A stretch of 64,000 nt of DNA from Pectobacterium wasabiae CFBP 3304 (GCF_001742185.1 NZ_CP015750.1:1736001-1800000); one strand, 5' to 3'; shown: positions 24,767-35,766, counted from the first letter of the stretch. Notes: generated by a model not told the origin, from the letters alone. Translations and numbers: made by a program.

Positions 24767-27556
24767 ATGGCTCAGATTGCAGAAAATCCCTTAATACTGG
24801 TAGACGGTTCATCTTATTTGTATCGCGCCTATCACGCTTTTCCACCGTTAACAAACAGTGCGGGGGAAGCAACCGGTGCAATGTATGGCGTATTGAATAT
24901 GCTACGCAGTTTATTGCAGCAATATAGCCCCAGCCATGTTGCCGTTGTTTTTGATGCAAAAGGGAAAACGTTTCGCGATGAGTTGTTTGAAAACTATAAA
25001 GCTCACCGCCCACCTATGCCAGAGGATCTACGCGAACAGATAGAGCCTCTGCATAATATGGTGAAAGCGATGGGGCTACCGCTTCTGGCGGTTTCTGGCG
25101 TAGAAGCGGACGATGTGATTGGTACACTCGCAGTGCAGGCGGAAAAAGCGGGTAAGTCGGTGCTGATTAGCACCGGCGATAAAGATATGGCACAACTGGT
25201 GACACCGAGCGTGACGCTCATTAATACTATGAACAACACGATTCTTGGCCCACAGGAAGTGTGTGATAAATACGGTATTCCTCCAGAGCTGATTATCGAT
25301 TTCCTCGCGCTGATGGGAGATGCCTCGGATAACATTCCTGGTGTACCTGGCGTTGGGGAGAAAACCGCCCAGGCGCTACTGCAAGGGCTCGGCGGGCTGG
25401 ATTCGCTGTATGCAAATCTCGATAAAATTGCTGAGCTTTCTTTCCGTGGTGCGAAAACCATGGCGCCGAAGCTGGAACAGCATAAAGAAGTGGCGTACCT
25501 CTCTTATCAGCTTGCCACTATTAAAACGGATGTTGAGCTTGAACTCAGTTGCGATCAACTCACTGTTAACGAGCTGGATGTGGATGAACTGCATCGCCTC
25601 TTTTCCCGTTATGAATTTAAACGCTGGTTATCAGATATTGAGTCAGGCACCTGGATGCAGGGTAAAAAGAGCAACCAGCCTGTTCAGCCTGTGAGTAACG
25701 CTGCGGTCGAACAAGCTGATGAAGAAGATAACGCACCTACGCTTTTTGCCGATGGCTATGTCACGATCCTTGATGAAAAAACGCTGCTGGATTGGGTTGA
25801 ACGTTTAAAACTAGCTGACGTTTTCGCTTTTGATACGGAAACCGACGGGCTGGATACGCTCACTGCCAATCTGATTGGTCTGTCATTCGCGATTAAGCCT
25901 GGTGAAGCGGCTTATTTACCGTTGGCGCATGATTATCTGGATGCGCCGGAGCAGTTGGATCGTGCCACGGTATTGGCCTTGTTCAAACCGCTGCTGGAAG
26001 ATGAGACGCTGCTTAAGATTGGTCAGAATCTCAAGTTTGATAAAGGCGTGATGCAGCGGTATGACATCGATTTACGCGGCATCGCGTTTGATACCATGTT
26101 GGAATCTTACGTGCTCGACAGCGTGGCGGGTCGTCACGATATGGACAGCTTGGCCGAGCGCTATCTGAAACACAAAACCATTACCTTTGAGGAGATCGCG
26201 GGTAAAGGCAAAAATCAACTGACGTTCAATCAGGTTGCATTGGAACAGGCCGGGCCGTATGCGGCCGAGGATGCGGACGTTACGCTGCATTTGCACCAGA
26301 CGCTGTGGGGGAAACTTCAGCCGCATGCCGATCTGTGTCAGGTCTTCCAAACTATCGATATGCCGCTGGTTCCGGTTTTATCCCGCATCGAGCGTACTGG
26401 CGTGCTGATCGATCCTGCAATTCTGGCGGAACACTCAAAAGAGCTAACAACCCGTCTGGCGGAGTTGGAAATACAAGCCTATGAGTTGGCGGGCGAAGAG
26501 TTCAATCTCTCATCGACCAAGCAGCTACAGGGAATTCTGTATGAAAAACAAAAGCTGCCGATTCTGAAAAAAACGCCAAAAGGTGCACCGTCAACCAATG
26601 AGGAAGTGCTGGCTGAGCTGGCGCTGGATTACCCTCTGCCGAAGCTGATCCTCGAATATCGGGGCTTGGCCAAGCTGAAATCGACTTACACCGATAAGTT
26701 GCCTCTGATGATCAATCCGGCGACGAAGCGTGTTCATACGTCTTATCATCAGGCTGTTACTGCAACCGGACGTTTGTCTTCCAGCGACCCTAACCTGCAA
26801 AATATCCCAGTGCGTAACGATGAAGGGCGTCGTATTCGTCAGGCATTCATTGCGCCTAAGGGCTATAGCATTGTTGCGGCTGACTACTCGCAAATTGAAC
26901 TGCGTATTATGGCGCACCTATCGGGTGATGAAGGGCTGTTGAATGCATTTGCAAACGGGCTGGATATCCACCGGGCAACGGCGTCAGAAGTGTTCGGCAT
27001 CGCGTTGGATAAGGTGACATCAGAACAGCGTCGTAGTGCGAAAGCGATCAACTTCGGTCTGATCTACGGCATGAGCGCGTTTGGTTTGTCGCGTCAGTTG
27101 AATATTCCCCGTAGCGAATCACAGAAATACATGAACCTGTATTTTGAGCGTTATCCTGGTGTGCAGGATTACATGGAGCGGACGCGTCAACAGGCCGCGG
27201 AGCATGGCTATGTGTCTACATTGGATGGTCGTCGTCTCTATCTGCCAGATATCCATTCGCGTAATGCCATGGCGCGTAAAGGCGCGGAACGTGCGGCGAT
27301 TAACGCCCCGATGCAGGGCACCGCTGCTGATATTATTAAGAAAGCGATGATCGCGATTGACGATTGGCTACAGAAAGACGCGCCAAAGGTGAAGATGATC
27401 ATGCAGGTTCACGATGAGTTGGTTTTCGAGATCCACGGCTCGGTTATTGAAGAATCCATTAGTAAAATCAAGATATTAATGGAAGGCTGTATGCAATTGA
27501 ATGTACCGTTGCAGGTAGACATCGGTACAGGCATGAACTGGGATCAAGCACATTAA
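24767..27556 (+). CDS. polA: DNA polymerase I
   Basis: Repair and Okazaki-fragment processing polymerase, 929 residues (E. coli 928). Three domains are visible: an N-terminal 5'-3' exonuclease ([26 protein letters not shown] [26 protein letters not shown]); a 3'-5' proofreading domain with the metal ligands intact in [11 protein letters not shown]; and the polymerase with motif [17 protein letters not shown], motif [17 protein letters not shown] and motif [10 protein letters not shown]. It ends with WDQAH. Followed by Spot 42 RNA, as in E. coli. Confidence 0.98.
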   Translation: MAQIAENPLILVDGSSYLYRAYHAFPPLTNSAGEATGAMYGVLNMLRSLLQQYSPSHVAVVFDAKGKTFRDELFENYKAHRPPMPEDLREQIEPLHNMVKAMGLPLLAVSGVEADDVIGTLAVQAEKAGKSVLISTGDKDMAQLVTPSVTLINTMNNTILGPQEVCDKYGIPPELIIDFLALMGDASDNIPGVPGVGEKTAQALLQGLGGLDSLYANLDKIAELSFRGAKTMAPKLEQHKEVAYLSYQLATIKTDVELELSCDQLTVNELDVDELHRLFSRYEFKRWLSDIESGTWMQGKKSNQPVQPVSNAAVEQADEEDNAPTLFADGYVTILDEKTLLDWVERLKLADVFAFDTETDGLDTLTANLIGLSFAIKPGEAAYLPLAHDYLDAPEQLDRATVLALFKPLLEDETLLKIGQNLKFDKGVMQRYDIDLRGIAFDTMLESYVLDSVAGRHDMDSLAERYLKHKTITFEEIAGKGKNQLTFNQVALEQAGPYAAEDADVTLHLHQTLWGKLQPHADLCQVFQTIDMPLVPVLSRIERTGVLIDPAILAEHSKELTTRLAELEIQAYELAGEEFNLSSTKQLQGILYEKQKLPILKKTPKGAPSTNEEVLAELALDYPLPKLILEYRGLAKLKSTYTDKLPLMINPATKRVHTSYHQAVTATGRLSSSDPNLQNIPVRNDEGRRIRQAFIAPKGYSIVAADYSQIELRIMAHLSGDEGLLNAFANGLDIHRATASEVFGIALDKVTSEQRRSAKAINFGLIYGMSAFGLSRQLNIPRSESQKYMNLYFERYPGVQDYMERTRQQAAEHGYVSTLDGRRLYLPDIHSRNAMARKGAERAAINAPMQGTAADIIKKAMIAIDDWLQKDAPKVKMIMQVHDELVFEIHGSVIEESISKIKILMEGCMQLNVPLQVDIGTGMNWDQAH

Positions 27557-27700
27557 TGGCCGATTCTTGCGCTATTTATGTAATTAAATAACAGTATTGT
27601 GTGACCTGGTTTAACTTTGTGTAATCGATAACCATTTTCTATGAAAGTAAACAACAAAAAAGCCTTTGTTCCCGTGAAAAAATAGGGTAGAGTTAAAGAC

Positions 27701-27807
27701 GTAGGGTACAGAGGTAAGATGTTCTATCTTTCAGACCTTTTACTTCACGTAATCGGATTTGGCTGAATATTAGCCGCCCCGCTCAGTTTTGAGCGGGGCG
27801 TTTTTTA
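27701..27807 (+). ncRNA. spf: Spot 42 small RNA
   Basis: Hfq-dependent regulator of carbon metabolism, repressed by cAMP-CRP in E. coli. The 5' part GTAGGGTACAGAGGTAAGAT and the segment through CAGACCTTTTACTTCACG are identical to my recall of E. coli Spot 42. It ends in a GC-rich terminator, GCCCCGCTC with loop and GAGCGGGGC followed by six or more T. The location directly after polA and before the convergent engB is conserved. Confidence 0.96.
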
Positions 27808-27969
27808 TGGGCTTTATCCAGGATTTTCCCTCAAAACGCCAATAACTGCCTGATAGACGGCAGCGGGACAGCACGGTTTCGAGTGTGAAAAGAACATCTC
27901 TAGTGGGCGATCATTGCGGGAAAGTGGGTACGTGATGCGAGTCGTGACACTCTGCACCACGCGAAAGGA

Positions 27970-28605
27970 TTATTCAGCGTCTTGCTCTTCTTCAACGTGT
28001 TGCAAGGTGTTGAACCAGTTATCTAATTTCTGCTGTAGTTTATCGACGCCAAGTTTTTTCAGTGATGAAAATGCCTCGACCTGAATGTCACCCATAAATG
28101 GCACGACAGCCTCGCGAACCATATGCAATTGTGTCTTACGTGCACCTGAAGCCAGCTTATCGGCTTTGGTCAGCAGTACTAAGACCGGAAGCTCGACATC
28201 GACAGCCCACTGAATCATTTGCTGATCGAGATCTTTCAGCGGATGACGAATATCCATCAGCACGACCAGACCCTTCAGGCTGTTACGCTTTTGCAGGTAT
28301 TCACCGAGCGCACGTTGCCATTTGATCTTCATTTGCTCTGGTACTTCGGCATAACCATAGCCAGGGAGATCGACTAAACGCACGCCGTCTGCCACCTGGA
28401 ACAGGTTAATCAACTGAGTACGGCCCGGCGTTTTACTGGTTCGTGCCAGGTTCTTCTGGTTGGTCAGCGTGTTTAGTGCGCTGGATTTTCCGGCGTTAGA
28501 ACGCCCAGCAAAGGCCACTTCAATACCGCTATCTGTTTCTAGGTGGCGAATATCCGGGGCGCTGATGATAAAACGCGTCATGTGGTAGTTATATTGCTGG
28601 GTCAC
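27970..28605 (-). CDS. engB: Ribosome biogenesis GTPase EngB/YihA (YsxC)
   Basis: Essential GTPase of 50S assembly. From the GTG at 28603-28605 it is 211 residues and aligns with the E. coli N-terminus ([21 protein letters not shown]); a longer frame from 28662 adds about 19 unconserved residues. G motifs: G1 GRSNAGKS (34-41), G3 DLPGYGYA, G4 TKADK. An AGAGA lies just upstream of the GTG. It is convergent with spf and divergent from yihI. Confidence 0.92.
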   Translation of the reverse strand: MTQQYNYHMTRFIISAPDIRHLETDSGIEVAFAGRSNAGKSSALNTLTNQKNLARTSKTPGRTQLINLFQVADGVRLVDLPGYGYAEVPEQMKIKWQRALGEYLQKRNSLKGLVVLMDIRHPLKDLDQQMIQWAVDVELPVLVLLTKADKLASGARKTQLHMVREAVVPFMGDIQVEAFSSLKKLGVDKLQQKLDNWFNTLQHVEEEQDAE

Positions 28606-28808
28606 GATCGTTATCTCTGTCTGGATCTCTGTCTGGTTGGGGATTATACCTGTAACTGACAATAAAGGCGGTTTTATCTGCCTTAAAGTGCAGCAGACTG
28701 ATATGAAAAGAAAAGCTCATCCGCCTGATGTGAGCGCTTTTTTATTACCCAGCTTTCTGCTAGATTCCGCCGCACTTCCCTTATATCTGTGTACCTGAGA
28801 ACAACATT

Positions 28809-29366
28809 ATGAACCAACCTGTCAAAGGGGCTGCCGATAAGGCAGGAAAACCTAAAGTAAAAAGAAAAACCCGCGAAGAACTGGAGCGCGAAGCGCGTGA
28901 GCGGAAAAGAGATAAAAAACGTCGTGGCCATGCAGCGGGTAGCCGAACGCAGGAAAAATCGTCTACTGACCAGAATTCTGGCCAACGTAAAGTCGCCGAT
29001 CCGCGTATTGGTAGTAAAAAGCCTGTACAGCTTGGCGTGTTGGATAGCGCCATCGCTAAACCGAAGTCTAAGCCAAAGTCTTCTGAGCCCGTGGAGAAAG
29101 TCGTTGCTGCCAAGCCGACAATGTCTCCAGAAGAAGAACTGACAATGCTAGAAAATGATACGCGTCTGGATGCCTTGTTGGATCGTCTGGATAGCGGCGA
29201 AACGCTGAGCGCCAAAGATCAGTCATGGGTTGACGAAACACTAGATCGTATCGATATCCTGATGGAAGAGCTTGGAATTGAGCTGGGTGATGATGATGAC
29301 GAAGAAGAGCAACAGGAAGACATGTTGCAGCTTTTAAAACGTAATAACCCGAAAGACGCGTTCTAA
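28809..29366 (+). CDS. yihI: Der GTPase-activating protein YihI
   Basis: Activates the GTPase Der and modulates late 50S assembly. It is 185 residues. The N-terminal half is very basic and likely disordered (KVKRKTREELEREARERKRDKKRRGHAAGSR), the middle is low-complexity, and the C-terminal half is acidic with MSPEEELTMLENDTRLDALLDRLDSGETLS and a run of Asp/Glu before the end. This charge layout is characteristic. A 56-codon membrane-protein frame starts 3 bp after its stop. Confidence 0.93.
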   Translation: MNQPVKGAADKAGKPKVKRKTREELEREARERKRDKKRRGHAAGSRTQEKSSTDQNSGQRKVADPRIGSKKPVQLGVLDSAIAKPKSKPKSSEPVEKVVAAKPTMSPEEELTMLENDTRLDALLDRLDSGETLSAKDQSWVDETLDRIDILMEELGIELGDDDDEEEQQEDMLQLLKRNNPKDAF

Positions 29367-29369
29367 TCA

Positions 29370-29540
29370 ATGAAATGGCTGTTTCTGTTCCTGATATTGC
29401 TGGTTGCGTTTTATCTGCTCTGTCTGTTCAGTAAACTATGGTTATTGTCGAAGCGTAAGCATCGGTTGCATCGCGCCCTGTTTAACGGGCGCGTGAATCA
29501 GGTGCGACGTCCAAGACAAGAACATAGGAAACGTTTTTGA
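29370..29540 (+). CDS. Unnamed 56-aa single-pass membrane protein
   Basis: A short frame starting ATG at 29370, three bases after the yihI stop, and ending TGA at 29538-29540. The first about 27 residues (MKWLFLFLILLVAFYLLCLF and on) are a strong transmembrane helix; the remaining tail is highly basic (SKRKHRLHRALFNGR, RRPRQEHRKRF), predicting the tail in the cytoplasm. There is no good ribosome binding site of its own, so translation would depend on coupling to yihI. I do not recognise a family; it could be the shortened relative of a larger membrane protein found at this site in other bacteria. Confidence 0.55.
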   Translation: MKWLFLFLILLVAFYLLCLFSKLWLLSKRKHRLHRALFNGRVNQVRRPRQEHRKRF

Positions 29541-29677
29541 AGCCACCCTTTAGGGCTGCGAGTCATCGGGATGAGGCGAGTAGCAAAATGCGGGAGCGCT
29601 TTTGAACGCCGTTTTTTGGTGATCTGAAGGAGGGGAAGGATAACCCGCCGAGTAAAAACTGGAAGGAGTGAGCGAAT

Positions 29678-31051
29678 ATGTCGATACCGTCCGTTGACTG
29701 GGATCTGGCCCTGATTCAAAAATATAACTATTCTGGGCCGCGTTATACGTCTTATCCCACAGCGTTAGAATTCAGCGAAGCTTATGATGAGCCTGCGTTT
29801 CAGCATGCCATTGCCCGTTATCCGCAGCGGCCTCTGTCGCTGTATATTCACATCCCTTTTTGCCATCGGCTGTGCTATTTCTGTGGCTGTAATAAGCTGG
29901 TTACGCGTCAGCAGCATAAAGCGGATGAATACCTTGATGTGCTGGAACTGGAAATTCGCCAGCGTGCGCCGCTATTTGTCGGACGCACGGTGACGCAATT
30001 GCATTGGGGCGGCGGTACGCCGACCTACCTGAATAAAGTACAAATCAGCCGACTGATGTCGTTACTACGCGAACTGTTCTCTTTTTCCGAGCAGGCTGAG
30101 TTGTCGCTTGAAGTTGACCCGCGGGAAATTGAACTGGACGTTCTCGACCATCTGCGTGCTGAAGGGTTTAACCGCCTAAGCATGGGGGTGCAGGATTTTA
30201 ATAAAGACGTTCAGAAGCTGGTCAATCGTGAGCAGGATGAAGACTTTATTTTTGCCCTTATTGAACGGGCAAAGGCGCTTGGCTTCACCTCAACCAATAT
30301 TGATTTGATTTACGGCCTGCCGAAACAAACGCCGGAAAGTTTCGCTTTTACGCTACAGCGCGTTGCTGAATTAAGTCCACATCGACTTAGTGTTTTTAAC
30401 TATGCGCATTTGCCTAGCCTATTCGCGGCACAGCGTAAAATTAAAGACGCGGATTTACCGAGCGCAGAACAAAAGCTGGATATTCTGCAACAGACGATTG
30501 GATCGTTGACGCAATCGGGTTACCAGTTTATCGGTATGGATCACTTTGCCCGCCCGGATGATGAGCTGGCAGTGGCGCAGCGGGAAGGGAAGTTACATCG
30601 CAATTTCCAGGGCTATACGACACAGGGCGATAGCGATCTGCTTGGTATGGGCGTTTCGGCGATTAGTATGATCGGTGATAGCTATGCCCAGAACCAGAAA
30701 GAGCTGAAACAGTATTATGCGCAGGTCAAAGACAAAGGAAATGGCCTGTGGCGTGGATTACAGCTGACGCGTGATGATTGTCTCCGCCGCGATGTGATTA
30801 AGACGCTGATCTGTAATTTCCAACTCAGCTATGCGCCGATTGAAGCGGAATACGCTATCGATTTTAAAACCTACTTTGAGCAGGATTTAGCGTTATTGGC
30901 ACCGCTGGTGGCCGATGGGCTGGTCGATAGTCTGGAAGATGGGCTGGTGGTGACGCCGAAGGGACGTTTGCTGATCCGCAATATCTGTATGTGTTTTGAT
31001 GTCTATTTACGTAGCAAGCTCAGGACACAGCAATTTTCCCGTGTGATTTAA
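29678..31051 (+). CDS. hemN: Oxygen-independent coproporphyrinogen III oxidase HemN
   Basis: Radical SAM enzyme that converts coproporphyrinogen III to protoporphyrinogen IX without oxygen, for heme synthesis. It is 457 residues (E. coli 457). The iron-sulfur motif is CHRLCYFCGC, with cysteines at 62, 66, 69 and 71. GGGTPTYL, EVDPREI and NIDLIYGLPKQT follow, and the C-terminal HemN domain ends LRTQQFSRVI. A clear GGAAGGAG precedes the ATG. Confidence 0.96.
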   Translation: MSIPSVDWDLALIQKYNYSGPRYTSYPTALEFSEAYDEPAFQHAIARYPQRPLSLYIHIPFCHRLCYFCGCNKLVTRQQHKADEYLDVLELEIRQRAPLFVGRTVTQLHWGGGTPTYLNKVQISRLMSLLRELFSFSEQAELSLEVDPREIELDVLDHLRAEGFNRLSMGVQDFNKDVQKLVNREQDEDFIFALIERAKALGFTSTNIDLIYGLPKQTPESFAFTLQRVAELSPHRLSVFNYAHLPSLFAAQRKIKDADLPSAEQKLDILQQTIGSLTQSGYQFIGMDHFARPDDELAVAQREGKLHRNFQGYTTQGDSDLLGMGVSAISMIGDSYAQNQKELKQYYAQVKDKGNGLWRGLQLTRDDCLRRDVIKTLICNFQLSYAPIEAEYAIDFKTYFEQDLALLAPLVADGLVDSLEDGLVVTPKGRLLIRNICMCFDVYLRSKLRTQQFSRVI

Positions 31052-31054
31052 CCA

Positions 31055-31092
31055 AAAAAACAGCCAGTCGATGTTATCTTCGACTGGCTGTC
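31055..31092 (-). terminator. Terminator after yshB / between hemN and yshB
   Basis: CAGCCAGTCGATG and CATCGACTGGCTG-type arms pair around TTATCTT-like loop sequence. Read on the minus strand the stem is followed by seven T, so it ends yshB; on the plus strand it lies just after hemN and may act both ways. Confidence 0.8.
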
Positions 31093-31108
31093 CTCTAATT
31101 TTCGATGA

Positions 31109-31231
31109 TCAACTAAAGAAGCTAATCAGTGCAGCACACAAAACGGCGGCAATAGCCGTCTGCGGTGAATGGCTTGCCACAGAACCAATTTCAGCGCTAT
31201 GTGTCGCCGCAGAAATCAATGAGTCCAGCAT
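31109..31231 (-). CDS. yshB: YshB family small membrane protein
   Basis: A 40-residue protein, MLDSLISAATHSAEIGSVAS followed by HSPQTAIAAVLCAALISFFS. The second half is one transmembrane helix and matches E. coli YshB (HTPQTAVAAVLCAAMIG) closely. A strong GGGAGGAAT precedes the ATG at 31229-31231. The place between hemN and ntrC is the same as in E. coli. YshB has been linked to intracellular survival in Salmonella; function here is unknown. Confidence 0.9.
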   Translation of the reverse strand: MLDSLISAATHSAEIGSVASHSPQTAIAAVLCAALISFFS

Positions 31232-31374
31232 GGTATTCCTCCCGAATCAGCGACACGATCATACTGCTGACTCAAGGCAAGTAAAGGACAAATTAGTGAC
31301 AATTTCGTGCGCCAGATTGTATTTTTTATCACCAGATTGCTTATTAACAATTGAGTAATAAAAAAGCAATCTTG

Positions 31375-32787
31375 CTACTCCATTCCCAGCTCTTTTAATT
31401 TACGCGTCAGGGTATTTCTGCCCCATCCCAGCAATCTTGCCGCTTCCTGTTTATGCCCCTGAGTATGCCGCAGTGCCGTTGTCAGTAACGTTCTTTCCAT
31501 TTCGGGTTGGGCTTCCGCCAGCAGATTCTGATGACCGGAACGCAGCGCGCGGTCGGCCCATTGTGCCAATAGCGTGGCCCAACTGTCTGGCAGAATATGC
31601 ACGGTGGAATCGGGCGCGGTGGTCTCGAACAGTTCAGGCGGCAGATCTTGAATCAGCACTTCTTGACCCGCGGCCATGACCGTCAGCCAGCGGCAGGTAT
31701 TTTCCAATTGGCGAACGTTGCCGGGCCATGGTAAACGAGTTAGCGCCGTTTCCGCTTCCTGGTGCAAATTCTTCGGCTCGACGCCCAACTCTTTGGCCGT
31801 GGCCTGCAAGAAATAACGTGCCAGACGGGGGATATCTTCCCGACGCTCACGCAGCGGCGGCAGATGAACGCGGATCACATTCAGGCGGTGAAACAGGTCA
31901 TCACGGAATTTGCCTTCCTGCACGCGCTGTTCAAGATTTTGGTGCGTTGCCGCAATAATGCGGACATCCACTTTCACTGCTGCATAGCCGCCAACGCGAT
32001 AAAATTGCCCGTCTGCCAATACGCGCAATAGGCGTGTTTGTACGTCTAGCGGCATATCGCCGATTTCATCCAGAAACAGTGTACCGCCATCGGCCTGCTC
32101 AAAGCGGCCCTGACGGATCTGGTTTGCACCTGTAAACGCGCCTTTTTCATGGCCGAATAGTTCTGATTCGATCAGATCTTTAGGAATAGCGGCCATATTC
32201 AGGGCGATAAAAGGGGCTTTGGTGCGCGGGCTATGGCGATGCAGGGCGTGCGCCACCAGCTCTTTACCCGTTCCTGATTCGCCGTTAATCAGCACGCTGA
32301 TCGATGAGCGAGACAGACGACCGATAATGCGAAAGACATCCTGCATCGCAGGAGCTTCGCCGATAATGTCCGTTGTCGGGCCATTGATCGGTTGGTTGCG
32401 TACCGGCTGCTGCTGCTCAAGATAATGGCTGATTGCACGTTCAACTAGCGCAACGGCCTCATCAATATCAAACGGTTTCGGCAAATAGTCGAACGCACCT
32501 TGTTGATAAGCACTGACGGCGGCATCCAGATCGGAATGTGCCGTCATAATGATGACCGGGAGCATCGGGTGGCGCTGCTTGATTTGTTGTAAGAGCGCTA
32601 ATCCATCCATCCCAGGCATGCGGATGTCGGACAGTAGCACGTCAGGCGTTTGTGTCGCCAGCGCATGCAGTACTTGGTTTCCGTTCTCAAATGTTGCGCA
32701 GGTTAAGCCCGCACCAGCAAGCGCGCGCTCAAGCACCCAACGGATGGAGCTATCGTCATCAACAATCCAGACTATCCCTCGTTGCAT
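31375..32787 (-). CDS. glnG: Nitrogen regulator NtrC (GlnG)
   Basis: Sigma-54-dependent activator of nitrogen-limitation genes, 470 residues from the ATG at 32785-32787. The receiver domain has phosphoacceptor Asp54 ([12 protein letters not shown]). The AAA+ domain has Walker A GESGTGKE, the sigma-54 contact loop GAFTGA and Walker [15 protein letters not shown] Fis-type helix-turn-helix at the end ([25 protein letters not shown]) binds DNA. It is 8 bp after glnL in the glnA-glnL-glnG operon. Confidence 0.97.
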   Translation of the reverse strand: MQRGIVWIVDDDSSIRWVLERALAGAGLTCATFENGNQVLHALATQTPDVLLSDIRMPGMDGLALLQQIKQRHPMLPVIIMTAHSDLDAAVSAYQQGAFDYLPKPFDIDEAVALVERAISHYLEQQQPVRNQPINGPTTDIIGEAPAMQDVFRIIGRLSRSSISVLINGESGTGKELVAHALHRHSPRTKAPFIALNMAAIPKDLIESELFGHEKGAFTGANQIRQGRFEQADGGTLFLDEIGDMPLDVQTRLLRVLADGQFYRVGGYAAVKVDVRIIAATHQNLEQRVQEGKFRDDLFHRLNVIRVHLPPLRERREDIPRLARYFLQATAKELGVEPKNLHQEAETALTRLPWPGNVRQLENTCRWLTVMAAGQEVLIQDLPPELFETTAPDSTVHILPDSWATLLAQWADRALRSGHQNLLAEAQPEMERTLLTTALRHTQGHKQEAARLLGWGRNTLTRKLKELGME

Positions 32788-32795
32788 TGTGAACC

Positions 32796-33845
32796 TCACT
32801 GGCGAATGGGCAGGTAAACCGAAAATTCGGTGTGTCCCGGCCAACTGTTAAATTCAATTTTACCGGAGTGCTGATCGATAAGACTGCGGGCGATGGAAAG
32901 CCCTAAACCGGTTCCACCCTCGCGTCCGCTCACCATCGGGTAAAACAGGGTGTCCTGTAGTTGAGCAGGTACGCCGGGACCGTCATCTTCCACGTCAATA
33001 CGGGCAGCGAGACGATAGCGCACGCCGTGCAAAGTGAGCTGAAAAGCTGTACGGGTGCGTATCGTAATGGTTCCGCCTTCCTCACCCAGCGCCTGTAGCG
33101 CATTGCGGGTAATATTCAGCAGTACCTGTTCAATCTGGTCGGGGTCGTGCGTTAACTCTGGCAGGCTGGGATCATAATCTTTTACCAGCGTCACGTTATC
33201 TGGCTTTTCCAGCGAGACAAGCTGGCAAACGCGTTCGGCGACCTGATGGATGCTTTGGGTAACGTGCAGGCCGGGCTGCTGTGGCCCGAGCAGGCGATCA
33301 ACCAGATTACGCAGGCGATCCGCCTGTTCAATAATGACCTTGGTGTATTCCGTCAGCGCGGGATCGGGCAGTGCCTTGGCAAGCAGTTGTGCGGCTCCGC
33401 GCAATCCGCCAAGCGGATTTTTTATCTCATGCGCCAGACCTCGGACCAAATCACGAGCGGCCTGCTGTTGTGCATGTTGAAGCTGTTCCTGACTGAGACG
33501 GCGCTGGTTATCCATCGGCGCCATTTCCAGTAAGATAAAATCGTTCTGTACCCGCTGAGCTGTGAGCGACATGATGTGCGCTTTGCCATCCACGACGAGG
33601 GTGACTTCGTTATCTGTAAAACCTTGGCCTGAATCCAGACTTTCACGCAGTAAATCGATATTCAGAGAAAAATATCCCAGCAAATCGGGCAGCGGTGTGC
33701 CGGATAATTTACGCGAGCTTTGTGCCAGTAATTGCTGTGCTGCCGGGTTGGAATAGTGAATCGCCAGATCGTTATCCAGCAATAAGATGCTGTTTATCAG
33801 GGAATTTAGGATCTGCCCAGCATCGGGCAGCGTGCCTGTTGCCAT
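32796..33845 (-). CDS. glnL: Nitrogen sensor kinase/phosphatase NtrB (GlnL)
   Basis: Cytoplasmic kinase and phosphatase of NtrC, controlled by PII (GlnB). It is 349 residues from the ATG at 33843-33845: [20 protein letters not shown]. It has an N-terminal PAS domain, the phosphorylated His139 in [18 protein letters not shown]-box [12 protein letters not shown] and G-boxes [10 protein letters not shown] and [14 protein letters not shown] longer frame upstream overlaps an NtrC site and is not used. Confidence 0.97.
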   Translation of the reverse strand: MATGTLPDAGQILNSLINSILLLDNDLAIHYSNPAAQQLLAQSSRKLSGTPLPDLLGYFSLNIDLLRESLDSGQGFTDNEVTLVVDGKAHIMSLTAQRVQNDFILLEMAPMDNQRRLSQEQLQHAQQQAARDLVRGLAHEIKNPLGGLRGAAQLLAKALPDPALTEYTKVIIEQADRLRNLVDRLLGPQQPGLHVTQSIHQVAERVCQLVSLEKPDNVTLVKDYDPSLPELTHDPDQIEQVLLNITRNALQALGEEGGTITIRTRTAFQLTLHGVRYRLAARIDVEDDGPGVPAQLQDTLFYPMVSGREGGTGLGLSIARSLIDQHSGKIEFNSWPGHTEFSVYLPIRQ

Positions 33846-33858
33846 AACGCAGACTCCC

Positions 33859-33873
33859 GCACCAGCATGGTGC
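33859..33873. promoter_or_regulatory. NtrC-binding site at the glnL promoter
   Basis: GCACC, five bases, GGTGC, just upstream of the glnL start. It matches the NtrC palindrome and corresponds to the site through which NtrC represses glnLp in E. coli. Confidence 0.8.
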
Positions 33874-33923
33874 ATTTAGTGTGGATGATGGATGTTACGT
33901 CGCAACGGCCAATGCCGGTGGTG

Positions 33924-33948
33924 AAAAAAGCCCATCCGAAGATGGGCT
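33924..33948 (-). terminator. Terminator between glnA and glnL
   Basis: On the minus strand AGCCCATC, TTCG, GATGGGCT is followed by six T. It would end most transcripts from glnA before glnL, leaving partial read-through, as in E. coli. Confidence 0.85.
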
Positions 33949-34039
33949 GAAGCGTTTCCACGGCAACAAGAACAAACTTCTTAGTATTCTGTTGTTTATC
34001 GGTCATGGTTGGGTATCAGCACACCCAACCACACCGAGC

Positions 34040-34166
34040 TATACCCGTCATACTTCAAGCTGCTTGTGCGTTGGCAGCCCTTACTCACCCCAGTCACTTA
34101 CTTGTGTAAGCTCCTGGGGATTCGTGCGGTTGCCACCTTCACGCAACTCGAATTATTTAGGGTATA
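34040..34166. repeat. MITE-like repeat, family A, copy 2 (glnA-glnL gap)
   Basis: 127 bp bounded by TATACCC and GGGTATA. In the opposite orientation to copy 1 it shares both termini and the core containing CCCCAGGAGCTTACACAAG. It starts 20 bp after the glnA stop, so it is transcribed with glnA, before the terminator. Confidence 0.85.
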
Positions 34167-34186
34167 AATATTAGATATTTTCGTTA

Positions 34187-35596
34187 TTAAACGCTGTAGT
34201 ACAGTTCGAACTCAACTGGGTGCGGCGTCATACGAACGCGGTCAAGCTCAGGTTTGCGCAGTTCGATATACGCTTCGATAGCGTCATCAGTGAACACGCC
34301 ACCACGGGTCAGGAACTCACGATCTTCGTTCAGTGCTGCCAAGGCCTCGTCCAGAGAACCTGCAACTTTTGGAATCTCTGCCTCTTCTTCCGGCGGCAGG
34401 TCGTACAGGTTTTTGTCCATCGCATCGCCAGGATGGATTTTGTTGATGATGCCGTCGAGGCCAGCCATCAGCAGTGCAGCGAAGCACAGGTACGGGTTAG
34501 CTGCTGGGTCAGGGAAGCGCGCTTCGATACGACGAGCTTTCGGGCTAGCAACCACTGGGATACGGATTGAAGCAGAACGGTTACGGGCAGAATAAGCCAG
34601 CATAACTGGGGCTTCATAGCCTGGGACCAGACGCTTGTATGAGTTGGTGGTTGGGTTCGCCAAGGCGTTGATGGCTTTAGCGTGCTTGATAACACCGCCG
34701 ATGTAGAACAGAGCCAGTTCAGACAGGCCGCCGTATTTGTCGCCAGCGAACAGGTTAGTACCGTCTTTAGACAGAGACATGTGGCAGTGCATACCAGAAC
34801 CGTTATCACCGAACATAGGTTTTGGCATAAAGGTTGCTGTTTTACCGTAGGCGTGAGCCACGTTATGCACGACATATTTGTAGATCTGAATTTCGTCCGC
34901 TTTTTTGGTCATGGTGTTGAAGCGGGTAGCCACTTCGTTCTGACCAGCAGTAGCCACTTCGTGGTGGTGAGCTTCAACAACCAGACCCATCTGCTCCATG
35001 GTCAAACACATAGCAGAACGAATGTCCTGTGCTGAGTCGACAGGTGGAACTGGGAAGTAGCCGCCTTTCAGACCTGGACGGTGACCTTTGTTACCGCCTT
35101 CGTATTTTGTACCGGAGTTCCAGCAGGCTTCGATATCGTCGATAGCAACGTGGGAGCCGGACGTGCTGCTGCCGAAACGAATGTCATCAAACAGGAAGAA
35201 CTCTGGCTCTGGCCCGAACAGTACGGTGTCGGCGATGCCTGAAGAACGCAGGAAATCTTCCGCACGTTTCGCGATAGAACGCGGGTCGCGGTCATAGCCT
35301 TGCATGGTGCCTGGCTCAAGGATGTCACAACGAATGATCAGCGTGGAATCTTCGAAGAACGGATCGATCATCGCGGTGCTGGCATCAGGCATCAGAACCA
35401 TGTCTGACTCGTTAATACCTTTCCAGCCGCCAATCGAGGAACCATCAAACATTTTACCTTCTTCGAAGAAGTCGGCATTGACTTGATGAGCCGGAATGGT
35501 GACGTGCTGCTCTTTACCTTTGGTATCCGTGAAGCGTAAATCAACAAACTTCACTTCGTGCTCATTCAGCATCGTCAAAACATGTTCTGCGGACAT
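34187..35596 (-). CDS. glnA: Glutamine synthetase, type I
   Basis: ATP-dependent synthesis of glutamine from glutamate and ammonia; a dodecamer. It is 469 residues from the ATG at 35594-35596 ([17 protein letters not shown]), the E. coli length; the frame continues upstream through the promoter and that part is not protein. Signatures: [26 protein letters not shown], the ATP-site stretch [12 protein letters not shown], and the adenylylation site NLYDLPPEE with Tyr398 (397 in mature numbering). Transcribed from a sigma-54 promoter with two NtrC sites. Confidence 0.98.
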   Translation of the reverse strand: MSAEHVLTMLNEHEVKFVDLRFTDTKGKEQHVTIPAHQVNADFFEEGKMFDGSSIGGWKGINESDMVLMPDASTAMIDPFFEDSTLIIRCDILEPGTMQGYDRDPRSIAKRAEDFLRSSGIADTVLFGPEPEFFLFDDIRFGSSTSGSHVAIDDIEACWNSGTKYEGGNKGHRPGLKGGYFPVPPVDSAQDIRSAMCLTMEQMGLVVEAHHHEVATAGQNEVATRFNTMTKKADEIQIYKYVVHNVAHAYGKTATFMPKPMFGDNGSGMHCHMSLSKDGTNLFAGDKYGGLSELALFYIGGVIKHAKAINALANPTTNSYKRLVPGYEAPVMLAYSARNRSASIRIPVVASPKARRIEARFPDPAANPYLCFAALLMAGLDGIINKIHPGDAMDKNLYDLPPEEEAEIPKVAGSLDEALAALNEDREFLTRGGVFTDDAIEAYIELRKPELDRVRMTPHPVEFELYYSV

Positions 35597-35677
35597 ACTT
35601 GGTTCTCCCGATTGGTCATTTATCGTCGTGGAACGAATATCGTTGTGGATTGATGTTGTTGCCGTGAGTAGACTAAA

Positions 35678-35693
35678 GCTAAAAGTGTGCCAA
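35678..35693 (-). promoter_or_regulatory. Sigma-54 promoter glnAp2
   Basis: On the minus strand TTGGCACACTTTTAGC has the GG and GC doublets separated by 10 bp required by sigma-54, and is nearly the same as E. coli glnAp2. It lies about 80 bp upstream of glnA. Confidence 0.92.
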
Positions 35694-35766
35694 CTTTTTA
35701 AATTCGTGCAATGTGTTGCCCCTTGGGGCTTTCTTACGTAAACCCACTGCACCATTATAGTCTAAA

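Noticed and set aside
31071..31358. 95-aa plus-strand frame after hemN
   Set aside because: It starts in a terminator and is antisense to yshB, which has a strong ribosome binding site and a family match.
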